From positions 2,096,001 to 2,160,000 of the forward strand of contig NZ_CP019609.1 in assembly GCF_001998885.1 (NCBI RefSeq): a DNA stretch of 64,000 nt, in the 5' to 3' direction. Under the pieces are notes generated by a model, which did not search any database, had not been told where the DNA came from, and worked only from the letters and a program-made list of their open reading frames with translations. Shown here piece by piece: positions 19,383 to 27,421 of this stretch. The position numbers and the translations under genes were made by a program. How positions within the stretch are numbered: the first letter of the stretch is position 1; each line of letters starts with the position of its first letter. The stretch is from Vagococcus penaei (GTDB lineage: Bacteria; Bacillota; Bacilli; Lactobacillales; Vagococcaceae).

Positions 19383-20777
19383 ATGACTAAAAAAATTCAG
19401 TTTATGGAAACAGTTTTGCGTGATGGGCAACAAAGTTTAATTGCCACAAGAATGCCAACAGCAGATATGTTACCAATTATTAAAACAATGGACGAAGCTG
19501 GCTATCATTCGTTAGAAATGTGGGGCGGAGCAACGTTTGATTCTTGTATTCGTTTCTTAAATGAAGATCCGTGGGAAAGATTACGGAAAATTCGTGCAGA
19601 AGTTAAAAATACTAAGCTACAAATGTTATTACGTGGCCAAAATTTATTAGGTTATAAAAATTATTCCGATGATGTAGTACGTGAATTTGTCGAAAAATCA
19701 ATCAAAAATGGGATTGATATCATTCGCGTATTTGACGCGTTAAATGATACGCGTAATCTTCAAACATCAATCATTACAGCAAAAGAAGCTGGTGGTCATT
19801 GCCAAGCAGCCATCTCTTATACAACAAGTAAGATTCATACAGTTGACTATTTTGTGGCATTAGCCAAAGAAATGGCTAATACTGGAGCAGATTCAATCTG
19901 TATTAAAGATATGGCTGGAATTTTAACACCACAAACTGGTTTCGAATTAGTGAGTCGAATTAAAGATGCAATTGATTTACCGTTAGAAGTCCATACGCAC
20001 GCAACAAGTGGGATTTCAGAGATGACATATTTACGGGTTGCTGAAGCAGGTGCTGATATTATTGATACTGCCATCTCATCATTTGCTGGTGGTACAAGTC
20101 AACCAGCAACAGAATCGGTTGCTATGGCATTAGAAGAAATGGGTTATGATACTGGATTAAATATGGAAAAATTAACAGAAATTGCTGAATACTTTAATCC
20201 AATTCGTGACACCTTTAGAAATGATGGTATATTAAATCCAAAAGTAAAAGATATTGAACCGAAAACATTAATTTATCAAGTACCTGGTGGGATGTTATCT
20301 AACTTATTAAGCCAGTTGACAGAACAGGGATTACAAGACAAATATGATGAAGTTTTAGCGGAAGTTCCTAAGGTACGTGCTGATTTAGGATTTCCACCAC
20401 TTGTTACGCCATTATCACAAATGGTGGGTACACAAGCATTAATGAACGTTATTTCAGGTGAACGATATAAATTAGTCCCAACAGAAATTAAAGATTATGT
20501 TAAAGGCTTATATGGTCGTCCACCAGTTGAAATTTCAAAAGAGATTCAAGAAAAAATTATTGGAGATGCTGAGGTAATCACGCAACGTCCAGCAGATTTA
20601 ATCGCACCACAAATGCCTGCTTTTAGAGAGGAAATCAAGCAGTATGCGAAATCAGAGGAAGATGTCTTGATGTACGCGTTATTCCCGCAACAAGCAACAG
20701 ATTTCTTAGGTCGTCGTGAAGACCCATTCTACGATGTACCTGTGCAACATGTTGATGTCAAGATTGACTTATCATAA
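19383..20777 (+). CDS. oadA: Oxaloacetate decarboxylase alpha subunit (carboxyltransferase)
   Basis: A 464-residue soluble carboxyltransferase that moves the carboxyl group from oxaloacetate to biotin. The catalytic barrel shows ETVLRDGQQS (9-18), DIIRVFDALND and the metal-binding HTHATSGI. A conserved C-terminal carboxyltransferase domain follows, but there is no biotin domain, which fits the separate OadD. It begins immediately after the citX stop and ends the operon; no citM-type malic-enzyme-like gene follows. Confidence 0.96.
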   Translation: MTKKIQFMETVLRDGQQSLIATRMPTADMLPIIKTMDEAGYHSLEMWGGATFDSCIRFLNEDPWERLRKIRAEVKNTKLQMLLRGQNLLGYKNYSDDVVREFVEKSIKNGIDIIRVFDALNDTRNLQTSIITAKEAGGHCQAAISYTTSKIHTVDYFVALAKEMANTGADSICIKDMAGILTPQTGFELVSRIKDAIDLPLEVHTHATSGISEMTYLRVAEAGADIIDTAISSFAGGTSQPATESVAMALEEMGYDTGLNMEKLTEIAEYFNPIRDTFRNDGILNPKVKDIEPKTLIYQVPGGMLSNLLSQLTEQGLQDKYDEVLAEVPKVRADLGFPPLVTPLSQMVGTQALMNVISGERYKLVPTEIKDYVKGLYGRPPVEISKEIQEKIIGDAEVITQRPADLIAPQMPAFREEIKQYAKSEEDVLMYALFPQQATDFLGRREDPFYDVPVQHVDVKIDLS

Positions 20778-20791
20778 GATAAATACTAAAC

Positions 20792-20828
20792 AAAAAGCGG
20801 CCTCAGATAGATGAGGTCGCTTTTTGAA
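20792..20828 (+). terminator. Terminator of the oad/cit operon
   Basis: Hairpin with arms GCGGCCTCA and TGAGGTCGC (one G-T pair), flanked by A and T runs ending TTTTT, 15 bp after oadA. Confidence 0.9.
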
Positions 20829-20829
20829 A

Positions 20830-20858
20830 TTTACATCGGTCATAGAGTATGTTATACT
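20830..20858 (+). promoter_or_regulatory. Promoter of the ABC-F leader
   Basis: TTTACA at 20830-20835 and TATACT at 20853-20858 with a 17-bp spacer. It lies about 290 bp upstream of the ABC-F start codon, so the transcript has a long untranslated leader. Confidence 0.7.
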
Positions 20859-20865
20859 GCATATA

Positions 20866-21095
20866 ATTTTTGTAGAACAATTAGGCTAACAGTCAGAGGT
20901 TAGGTTGATTTAAAAGAACACTTTGGCTGGCGTATTAATTTGGTGTATCATGATAAAATTTTTCATCACAAAGTAGTCGAGTAAGAGACATAACTTATGA
21001 TGTAGCATGAGTTATTTAAGGGACTTTTACGGACGACTATCTAATGATGATAAGTGGCTCCTAGACTGTTAATGCGGATAGGAGCTTTTTTGTTG
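20866..21095 (+). promoter_or_regulatory. Structured attenuator-like leader RNA upstream of the ABC-F gene
   Basis: About 230 nt of leader between promoter and gene. A strong 10-bp hairpin (ATAACTTATG / CATGAGTTAT, 20990-21015) is followed by an intrinsic terminator (21057-21090). An upstream CAGTC...AGG segment (20890-20899) could pair with CCTAGACTG in the terminator 5' arm, as an antiterminator would. A short frame, MIKFFITK, at 20950-20976 has only a weak ribosome site. Several ABC-F genes are controlled by ribosome-mediated attenuation. I do not recognise this leader as a known riboswitch class. Confidence 0.6.
21057..21090 (+). terminator. Intrinsic terminator inside the ABC-F leader
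   Basis: Arms GCTCCTA (21057-21063) and TAGGAGC (21079-21085) with a 15-base loop, followed by TTTTTTG, 56 bp before the GTG start. It can only end transcripts prematurely, since no gene lies between it and the promoter. Confidence 0.85.
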
Positions 21096-21145
21096 TTGCA
21101 GTAAAATTAAAATAAAGTTACTAAAAAAATGGAAGGATGAATCGA

Positions 21146-22690
21146 GTGAGTGTATTAACAATTAAACGATTAAGTTATGAATTACCTGATAAATTATTAT
21201 ATGAAGATAGTGAATTTTCATTAAATAAAGGTGAGCATCTTGGGTTAACGGGGAAAAATGGAGTTGGGAAATCAACGCTCTTTAAAATCATTATGGGTGA
21301 TGTTGTACCAGACAGTGGTGACATCAAATGGCAAAAAAACATTGAATTTGCATATTTAGAGCAACAATTAACTTATGATGAGAATGATACAATGTTTGAT
21401 TATTTAAAAAGTGCCTTTAAGCGTTTGTATAAAATGGATGAAGATATTCAAAAACTATATGAAGAATACGCAGAAACATATGATGATGAGTTAATTGAAA
21501 AAGCGGGTAAATATCAAGAAGAATTAGAAAAACATCATTTTTATACTTTGGAAAGCGATATTGAAAAAGTCGCGACTGGTTTAGGATTAGATGCGATAGG
21601 CTTGGACAAAAAAGTTAGTGAGTTAAGTGGGGGACAACGATCGAAAGTCTCTCTAGCAAAGCTATTACTTCAGCCAAGTGATGTCTTTTTGTTAGATGAG
21701 CCGACCAACTATTTAGACACTCATCATATTGATTGGTTAGCCAATTATTTAACACAAATGGATGCTAGCTATATGGTGATTTCTCATGATCACGAGTTTT
21801 TAAATCGGGTTACAAACTGTATCTGTGATATTGATTTTCAACGTTTAACAAAATACAGTGGCAGTTTAGAAGCAGCAATGAAACAAAAACATGCGAATGC
21901 TGAATACTACCAACGTGAGTATGACAAACAACAAAAAGAAATTAATAAATTAGAAAACTATGTTAGAAAATATAAAGCTGGTAGCCGGTCAAATATGGCT
22001 AAAAGTCGTGAGAAACAATTAAATCGAATTGAGCGCTTAACACCACCGACAGAAGTAAAACCAGGTAAATTCCAATTTCCGTTTGTTATGACGCATTCGG
22101 CAATGATGATTGAAGTTCATAATCTAGCGATTGGGTACAAAAAACCGTTATTACCTAATATTAGCATGACCGTCTTAAATGGTGAGAAAATTGCTATTTC
22201 TGGATTTAACGGTATTGGTAAATCAACCTTGTTAAAAACATTGATTGGCCAAGTTCGTCCTTTAGCTGGTGATATTGAATTGAATCGTGAAGCTAAGATT
22301 AATTATTTTTCTCAAGATTTAGACTGGGAAAACCCTATGCAAAGTGCATTTGATTATATTAAAGAATTATATCCGAAACTAAACAATAAAGAAGTACGCC
22401 GTTATTTATCACGTAGTGGAATTGTCGATGAGAATGTAACTAAAGCCATCCACCAATTAAGTGGGGGTGAACAAACTAAAGTAAAACTCTGTGGCTTAAC
22501 GTTAAAATCAAGTAATTTATTGATTTTAGACGAGCCAACTAACCACTTAGATGCTGCCACAAAAGAGGCGTTAAAGCGTGCCTTACAAGATTACAAAGGA
22601 ACCATTTTAGTTGTATCCCATGAAAAAGAATTTGCAGATGGTTTAGTTGATAAAACTTTTGATATTGAGACTCAGACATTTAAAGCTTAA
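21146..22690 (+). CDS. ABC-F family ATPase (YfmM-like)
   Basis: A 514-residue soluble protein with two ABC domains and no membrane segments. Walker A motifs are GKNGVGKST (N-terminal) and GFNGIGKST (C-terminal), with signatures LSGGQRSK and LSGGEQTK and Walker B motifs LLDEPTNYLD and LDEPTNHLD. A charged inter-domain linker (about residues 250-300) includes KQQKEINKLENYV. ABC-F proteins act on ribosomes as translation factors or antibiotic-protection proteins; overall layout resembles Bacillus YfmM. The GTG at 21146 is chosen because GGAAGG lies nine bases upstream; an in-frame ATG at 21137 directly abuts that site. Drug protection is unproven. Confidence 0.9.
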   Translation: MSVLTIKRLSYELPDKLLYEDSEFSLNKGEHLGLTGKNGVGKSTLFKIIMGDVVPDSGDIKWQKNIEFAYLEQQLTYDENDTMFDYLKSAFKRLYKMDEDIQKLYEEYAETYDDELIEKAGKYQEELEKHHFYTLESDIEKVATGLGLDAIGLDKKVSELSGGQRSKVSLAKLLLQPSDVFLLDEPTNYLDTHHIDWLANYLTQMDASYMVISHDHEFLNRVTNCICDIDFQRLTKYSGSLEAAMKQKHANAEYYQREYDKQQKEINKLENYVRKYKAGSRSNMAKSREKQLNRIERLTPPTEVKPGKFQFPFVMTHSAMMIEVHNLAIGYKKPLLPNISMTVLNGEKIAISGFNGIGKSTLLKTLIGQVRPLAGDIELNREAKINYFSQDLDWENPMQSAFDYIKELYPKLNNKEVRRYLSRSGIVDENVTKAIHQLSGGEQTKVKLCGLTLKSSNLLILDEPTNHLDAATKEALKRALQDYKGTILVVSHEKEFADGLVDKTFDIETQTFKA

Positions 22691-22713
22691 TTTGTACATG
22701 AAATAAAAAATAG

Positions 22714-22757
22714 ACGATTCATCAAAGTCCTAGAAACGTGACTGATGAATCGTTTAT
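22714..22757 (+). terminator. Terminator after the ABC-F gene
   Basis: Arms ACGATTCATCA and TGATGAATCGT with a loop of about 17 bases, followed by TTTATT. The 22760-22920 stretch after it is AT-rich and shows nothing recognisable. Confidence 0.8.
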
Positions 22758-22925
22758 TCTATATACTGAACTATTAATTGAGATAAAACAAGTTTTGATT
22801 AGTATTTTTTAAGATACAAGAAGTTGTTAACTGTCACAAATACTCAACAGATTCATTCAATATTATTTATTGAAATAGGATTTGAATACGATATGTATCT
22901 AAAAACATCAATCCTCCACAAACAA

Positions 22926-22966
22926 AAAAGTAGCCAAACGCTGATTTAACAGCATTTAGCTACTTT
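22926..22966 (-). terminator. Terminator of tmRNA
   Basis: On the minus strand AAAGTAGCTAAATGCTG and CAGCGTTTGGCTACTTT form a long stem followed by TTTTTT, 25 bp beyond the tmRNA 3' end. Confidence 0.88.
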
Positions 22967-22990
22967 ATGGAATCCTCTGAAAACTATTGA

Positions 22991-23354
22991 TGGAGGCGGC
23001 GGGAGTCGAACCCGCGTCCAAATATATTGCCACTTAAACATCTACGCTCATAGTTGTATCATTTAAATTTCGCGCAGCCTTATGCCATACAACCGGCCTC
23101 GAGCATTGCTAGTCTGATGATCTCTTTTAAACTTTACAGACGGAAAAGTTTAACGTATCCCACTGAATTTGAGACCCTTACTTGAGCACATGGGCGATGC
23201 CAAGAGGATCTTCACTCGCTGTTTTTAGGCAGCTAAAGCGAAAGTATTATTTTCGTTTTTAGCAGTTATATTTAACTGTAACGTTTTAACGTAGACGTAA
23301 CCTACGAAGCGCAGTCGAAGCTCAAACTATACCTGTCGAATCCGTAACGCCCCC
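22991..23354 (-). ncRNA. ssrA: Transfer-messenger RNA (tmRNA)
   Basis: Rescues stalled ribosomes by trans-translation. The 5' end GGGGGCG pairs with CGCCTCC near the 3' end, followed by discriminator A. The T-arm reads GGGTTCGACTCCC. The tag reading frame (minus strand, 23263 to 23225) encodes AKNENNTFALAA and stop, close to the enterococcal tag AKNENNSFALAA. The bases after the discriminator are TCA instead of CCA, so the terminal CCA must be added or repaired after transcription. Confidence 0.97.
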
Positions 23355-23375
23355 TATATAATTAGAACACTAGTC

Positions 23376-23405
23376 ATTATAACATAGTATGGGTATTTAA
23401 CTCAA
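23376..23405 (-). promoter_or_regulatory. Promoter of tmRNA
   Basis: On the minus strand TTGAGT and TATAAT with an 18-bp spacer. Transcription would begin a little upstream of the mature tmRNA 5' end at 23354. Confidence 0.75.
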
Positions 23406-23445
23406 GTTTATTTAAGTTCCACCATTTTAGATAAGCTTTACTTTA

Positions 23446-24120
23446 TTAATTTGATTTTTTTAAATGACTAGTTAAAAGTGTTCCATCATAGGTAAAATAT
23501 AAATCAGCATTAGCTAAATCAATAGTTTTAGGTATTTCAAAAACTAGAAAGCCTGATACCGTTAAATCTGGATTCATTGATTCAAATGTGATGTATTTAG
23601 TTGTTAGCCCAGCTAGGATTGAAGGCATGTATTCTTTTTTTTCATCAGTCACTAATTTAAAGTCATTAACATTAATTGTAGCAGTTGAGTGACCTGTATT
23701 TTTAAGCGACACATTGATTAGAGCAAATATGCCATTTTCAGATTGATACGTTTTAAAATTACCTTCTTTAATTTCTGACTCAGATTTTACACTGTTAACC
23801 GTTAATTCTAAATCACCAGCTCGTCCAGATTCAGTTAGCTGCAAAGTTTTATTGGCGGTCACTTTTTGCTGCTTAGTGGCTGTTAAATTAGTAGTTTGCT
23901 CTTTATTTTTTAAACTATGATTCGTAATTAATGAAGTTCTTAGAAGGCTAAGAGTAATTAAAAAAGCAATAAATGTAAGTAAAAAGAGTCCAAACCAAAT
24001 ATTTAAATAAAATGCTCTTTTTTGTAGATAAATAACTCCTTTGCGGTCTTTTAGATAGGGAATTTTAAGATAGCGTGTTTTCTTTACTTGATAACTTTTG
24101 GTTGATTTTTTTGCACGCAA
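23446..24120 (-). CDS. Membrane-anchored DUF4352-like protein
   Basis: A 224-residue protein with a basic cytoplasmic N-terminus, one membrane helix (about residues 40-62) and an extracellular region. From about residue 95 on it resembles DUF4352 immunoglobulin-like domains (ALINVSLKNTGHSTATINVNDFKLV). The function of this domain is not established. The start is a TTG at 24120, chosen because AAGGAG lies eight bases upstream; the in-frame GTG at 24129 overlaps that site. It lies alone upstream of tmRNA. Confidence 0.7.
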   Translation of the reverse strand: MRAKKSTKSYQVKKTRYLKIPYLKDRKGVIYLQKRAFYLNIWFGLFLLTFIAFLITLSLLRTSLITNHSLKNKEQTTNLTATKQQKVTANKTLQLTESGRAGDLELTVNSVKSESEIKEGNFKTYQSENGIFALINVSLKNTGHSTATINVNDFKLVTDEKKEYMPSILAGLTTKYITFESMNPDLTVSGFLVFEIPKTIDLANADLYFTYDGTLLTSHLKKSN

Positions 24121-24223
24121 TGAAGTCACTCCTTGTCTGTTAGTATAGTTAGTTTAGCACAAGATAACCTCATAAATAAAGTTTAGTTTTTTTTATTTTG
24201 ATTTATCAACTTGAAAAATATTG

Positions 24224-24261
24224 TAAAAAAAAGCGTACTCATCAATAACTAGTGAGTACGC
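24224..24261 (-). terminator. Terminator after the nuclease gene
   Basis: Stem GCGTACTCA / TGAGTACGC (24233-24261), followed on the minus strand by eight T, 35 bp beyond the stop of the gene at 24296. Confidence 0.9.
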
Positions 24262-24295
24262 ATCAAATTCATGACTATATTTATTCTATTTAATA

Positions 24296-25300
24296 CTAAT
24301 TTTTTGGTGGACGATAGCCCGCATTTTCTGCTTCTTCAATTGTTTTGAACCAAGCTTTAGGATTAGTCGTTTTGTCATAATATTTGGAACCTGGAATATG
24401 ATAGATATGACTATTTGAACCTTTGATTAAGCCATTACCCTGTGTATCAACATATTCTTCGTGATTTTCAGACTTATTTTGTGTTGTTTCAAAGTTTTTT
24501 ACTTCTTCTTTTTTTGGAGCAGATGATTTAGGAGTCTCTTTAGTCAGCGTACTCGTCCCATCCGTATAGTTGATTGATACACCATCCTGGACATTAAAAA
24601 TATAAATGTTAAATGCGATAGCGTCACTATTAATTGATTGAGCACGCATATGAACACCTCGTGCAACAAGTTCGTTATCACGGAAGATTGGTATAACTGA
24701 ATAGCGAACATAATTATCAGGAGACTGTTCCAGATAATATTTAATATCCATTTCGTGACGTAACATCTCTGGATTATTAAGTTGTTGTGTACCGGTCATT
24801 AAATTTTTCCAGTTTGCATTCTCACCAGCAAGTGCAAAACCAATAAGATGTGACCGATTATATAGGTATCCTTTTTCTAACTTTTTATTGCGCCAGCCAG
24901 TAGGTTTGACGGAAGATATATCTCCTCGTTTTTCTTTAGGCATTAAGTCCTGGTTTAACATGGCTTCAGCATAAGTCACACGGTTTAAGTGATCTAAGTC
25001 GCCATATTTTTCCCAAGAGCCATTTTTTATTGATAAGTCATTAGCTGAAAAATCAGGAACATTATCATTGATAGTAATGGTTTGCTGATTTGAATAGTTT
25101 AAATTTGCTAAATCATCGCTATCAGTCTGTTTGCTAGCAGGTTGATTTGTACTCGATGATTGGCTTATTTGCGATGAGCTACTGGTTTTCGGGTGATTGG
25201 TCGAAGAATCTCCTTGATGAGTACTACTAGTCGATTGACAACCGGTTAAAGTCATCAATGTGATGAATAGTGTAAGTAAGAAAAATTTTGTCTGTTTCAT
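24296..25300 (-). CDS. Secreted DNA/RNA non-specific endonuclease lipoprotein with C-terminal sunset-like domain
   Basis: A 334-residue lipoprotein. The signal peptide ends in the lipobox LTGC (Cys at about 21), followed by a Ser/Gln-rich spacer (22-62). The nuclease domain (about 75-235) has the catalytic-type motif [20 protein letters not shown], as in EndA/DNA-entry nucleases of streptococci and lactococci. The last 50 residues ([17 protein letters not shown] and [12 protein letters not shown]) resemble the short sunset domain found at the end of secreted nucleases. It probably degrades extracellular DNA. AAGGAG precedes the ATG. A role in competence is possible, but no other competence gene is nearby. 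Confidence 0.88.
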   Translation of the reverse strand: MKQTKFFLLTLFITLMTLTGCQSTSSTHQGDSSTNHPKTSSSSQISQSSSTNQPASKQTDSDDLANLNYSNQQTITINDNVPDFSANDLSIKNGSWEKYGDLDHLNRVTYAEAMLNQDLMPKEKRGDISSVKPTGWRNKKLEKGYLYNRSHLIGFALAGENANWKNLMTGTQQLNNPEMLRHEMDIKYYLEQSPDNYVRYSVIPIFRDNELVARGVHMRAQSINSDAIAFNIYIFNVQDGVSINYTDGTSTLTKETPKSSAPKKEEVKNFETTQNKSENHEEYVDTQGNGLIKGSNSHIYHIPGSKYYDKTTNPKAWFKTIEEAENAGYRPPKN

Positions 25301-25406
25301 AGTTTACTCCTTAATTTAGTCAATAAAATCTATCTTATCATGATTTTATTTAAAAGACGACTAGTTAACTGAGAAGGCATCATTAGCATAAAAACACTAT
25401 ATACGT

Positions 25407-25412
25407 TATAAT
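25407..25412 (+). promoter_or_regulatory. -10 box for the small charged ORF
   Basis: TATAAT at 25407-25412 with a weak -35-like TTAGCA at 25383-25388, about 30 bp upstream of the ATG at 25443. Confidence 0.5.
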
Positions 25413-25442
25413 GGTAATATAAAACCGTTAGGAGATGATTTA

Positions 25443-25601
25443 ATGACCACAAAACGCCATGATTTAGAAGAAAACCGTGAAGCTTTTAAAGACGAAAAAA
25501 ACAAAGAGACATTTGAAGCAGAAATTGACAAAAATCGTGAGAAAGTTGCTCATGAAAAAGAAAAGAAAGCTGAAAAACGCTTCGACAGAGAACATAAATA
25601 A
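25443..25601 (+). CDS. Small highly charged protein, unknown function
   Basis: A 52-residue frame with AGGAG eight bases before the ATG, a TATAAT upstream and a terminator right after the stop, so it looks like a complete gene. The product is almost all charged (Lys, Glu, Asp, Arg, with several His) and predicted fully helical, with no Cys, Trp or membrane segment. The periodic E/K pattern suggests a coiled coil or a disordered acidic/basic peptide. I do not recognise a family. Confidence 0.7.
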   Translation: MTTKRHDLEENREAFKDEKNKETFEAEIDKNREKVAHEKEKKAEKRFDREHK

Positions 25602-25602
25602 A

Positions 25603-25662
25603 AATAGCCCTATTGACAAAGAATTTTACTTTTTCTAATCGTCAATAGGGTTATTTTTTTCG
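25603..25662. terminator. Bidirectional terminator
   Basis: Arms AATAGCCCTATTGAC and GTCAATAGGGTTATT with T-run TTTTTTT on the plus strand. It sits between the convergent genes ending at 25601 and 25651 and overlaps the end of the latter. Confidence 0.85.
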
Positions 25663-26019
25663 TCTTTTTTTCTGATTTATTTTTAAGAGGGAAATTATAT
25701 CTAGGAGTATAAGGATAGCAGCTAATAAGATACTTAGTCCACCCCAAACGATTAAATCAGTAAAGTAGGTAGTAAACAGTATAGCAAGAATACCAGCTAA
25801 ACAGAGAATACTACTAGCAAGAGTGTTTGTTTGTGTACTGTTACTAACTGTAATAATACCAGCAATTAAAATTGCAAAAGAGAAAACAACACCAATCAAC
25901 CCATTGTAATCAACAACATTTTGATAAAAGACACTCAAGCCAATCGTAAAAGAACGATAGAAAACAAATAATGCTAATAAAATGGTTATTAAACCGGTTC
26001 CTTTTTTTATTAAAGTCAT
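25651..26019 (-). CDS. Small four-helix membrane protein, unknown function
   Basis: A 122-residue protein with four hydrophobic segments (about residues 8-27, 37-58, 67-84 and 88-110) and a basic tail ending KKRRKK. No motif was recognised; the layout is like small DUF308/HdeD-type membrane proteins, but I do not claim membership. The ATG at 26019 follows AAGGTGG at five-base spacing; the GTG at 26028 lies in that site. Confidence 0.7.
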   Translation of the reverse strand: MTLIKKGTGLITILLALFVFYRSFTIGLSVFYQNVVDYNGLIGVVFSFAILIAGIITVSNSTQTNTLASSILCLAGILAILFTTYFTDLIVWGGLSILLAAILILLDIISLLKINQKKRRKK

Positions 26020-26029
26020 ATGAACCACC

Positions 26030-26450
26030 TTTATGTTTAGCTATAAATGATAGTAGAACAATCACTGATAACAATCACTTTAGACATTAGGACCAATCTA
26101 AAATAATGTTACCTTAGTTTTGAACACTTCGCAACGAAAATCGACTAATAAAACAGTCAGAGTTATATCATAAATGTAAGAAATCTGTCACTTGAACCAC
26201 TGACTAATTAAAGAAACATTTGTTATAGTTAAAGTAGTCATAATGCATATATGGCAATGGGGGGATAATTAAATAATCAAGGAGCTTATTTAAATCAATC
26301 TGTTATTTAAATAAGAATAACACTGTTTCTTTGGGAAATTGGCGAGATTTGAGGATAAGTAACGATAAAAAATGATATGGCCTGTTAAAAACATTAAAAG
26401 TGCCGATTGATTTAATTTGAAAGTTCTTGATTAATTTAATTACCAAGATT
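26030..26450. other. Intergenic region without recognised gene
   Basis: About 420 bp of AT-rich DNA between the membrane protein and the MerR regulator terminator. I saw no reading frame with a ribosome site beyond about ten codons, no tRNA and no known riboswitch core. A run of six G at about 26262 is unusual in this AT-rich setting. Confidence 0.5.
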
Positions 26451-26494
26451 AAAAGACTTGATTGGGTAGCATCTTTAGCCAAATCAGGTCTTTT
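26451..26494 (-). terminator. Terminator after the MerR-family gene
   Basis: Arms AAAAGACCTGATTT and AATCAAGTCTTTT on the minus strand, with a loop of about 15-17 bases. The T-run is short. Confidence 0.55.
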
Positions 26495-26514
26495 AATGTA
26501 TAACCATCCTGTTT

Positions 26515-27336
26515 TTAGATTGGAATTTGCATTCGGATAAACATATGACGCTCTAAGTCCTTTGTTTTCGTTTTTTCATAAACGACTTCGCAAATGTAGT
26601 CTCCTTTTGGATGATAACCTAGTTGTTCAATCTGATGGTTAAAGTGTTTTAATGTTGGTAATTCTTCTTTGAAAGAATGACAATAGTTTGTCGCATAACT
26701 TCCTTTACGTAGCCGAATCGAGTGTGGAAACTGATAGGGAACGAAGATAAATAATTTTGTTGAAATAAACTCTCCAGTAGTGAAATTTTGTCGAGACATA
26801 ATGGATCCTACTCGATTAAATTGCCACTCTTTCAACCCTGATTTTAAGGCGAATAGTTTAAACTCACGCAAGTAATATTCATACTCAGCTTCTGTCATAG
26901 CGTAAATATTGCGATCAATCGCATAGGTTAAAATCGACCTAGAAGCAAAATTTTCTATGGCGACATTAGTTGAGAATTTGTTTTGTTCAAAAATAGTAAC
27001 GCCTTCTTGATAAGTTTTGAGGAGTGCGAGTTGGTCATTAATTTTTTGTTTTTCCGCTAAAAGTTCTGCTTGTTTTTGTTGAATAACGTCATCTAGGTCA
27101 GCTTGAGAATTTGTTTCATCAAGAATTTTCTTGATATCAGCTAAAGAAAAACTCAATTGCTTTAGTAGTTGGATGTTATCAAGAATGGCCGATTGATTGA
27201 GATGGTAATAGCGATAGTTTGTTTCTGTATCAACGTCAATTGGGTATAATAAACCAATTTTTTCATAGTGACGTAAAGCTTGGACAGATAAGTTATTAAG
27301 ACGAGCAAAGTCGCCAATTTTTAATTTAGAAAACAT
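26515..27336 (-). CDS. MerR-family transcriptional regulator with GyrI-like effector domain
   Basis: A 273-residue regulator. The N-terminal winged helix (FARLNNLSVQALRHYEKIGLL) is MerR type, followed by a coiled dimerisation helix (about residues 75-115). The C-terminal part (about 120-273) looks like a GyrI-type small-molecule binding domain, as in BmrR/BltR. The ATG at 27336 is preferred over a TTG six bases upstream on spacing from AAGGAG. It is divergent from the dehydrogenase at 27422, and a MerR-type operator lies between them. Confidence 0.88.
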   Translation of the reverse strand: MFSKLKIGDFARLNNLSVQALRHYEKIGLLYPIDVDTETNYRYYHLNQSAILDNIQLLKQLSFSLADIKKILDETNSQADLDDVIQQKQAELLAEKQKINDQLALLKTYQEGVTIFEQNKFSTNVAIENFASRSILTYAIDRNIYAMTEAEYEYYLREFKLFALKSGLKEWQFNRVGSIMSRQNFTTGEFISTKLFIFVPYQFPHSIRLRKGSYATNYCHSFKEELPTLKHFNHQIEQLGYHPKGDYICEVVYEKTKTKDLERHMFIRMQIPI

Positions 27337-27350
27337 TTTCAATACTCTCC

Positions 27351-27381
27351 TTGACTCTATACTTACTATAGAGATTATACT
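27351..27381 (+). promoter_or_regulatory. MerR-type promoter/operator with 19-bp spacer
   Basis: TTGACT (27351-27356) and TATACT (27376-27381) are separated by 19 bp, the elongated spacer typical of MerR-controlled promoters. A perfect inverted repeat CTCTATA-N5-TATAGAG (27355-27373) fills the spacer. It drives the dehydrogenase gene to the right and is adjacent to the MerR gene itself. Confidence 0.88.
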
Positions 27382-27421
27382 ATGATTGTGAAAGATAAAA
27401 CAACTACTAGGAGGAATTAAT

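Noticed and set aside
21044-21064. Six-codon frame in the ABC-F leader ending in the terminator stem
   Set aside because: No ribosome site at usable distance; the frame MIKFFITK is a somewhat better leader-peptide candidate, and even that is weak.
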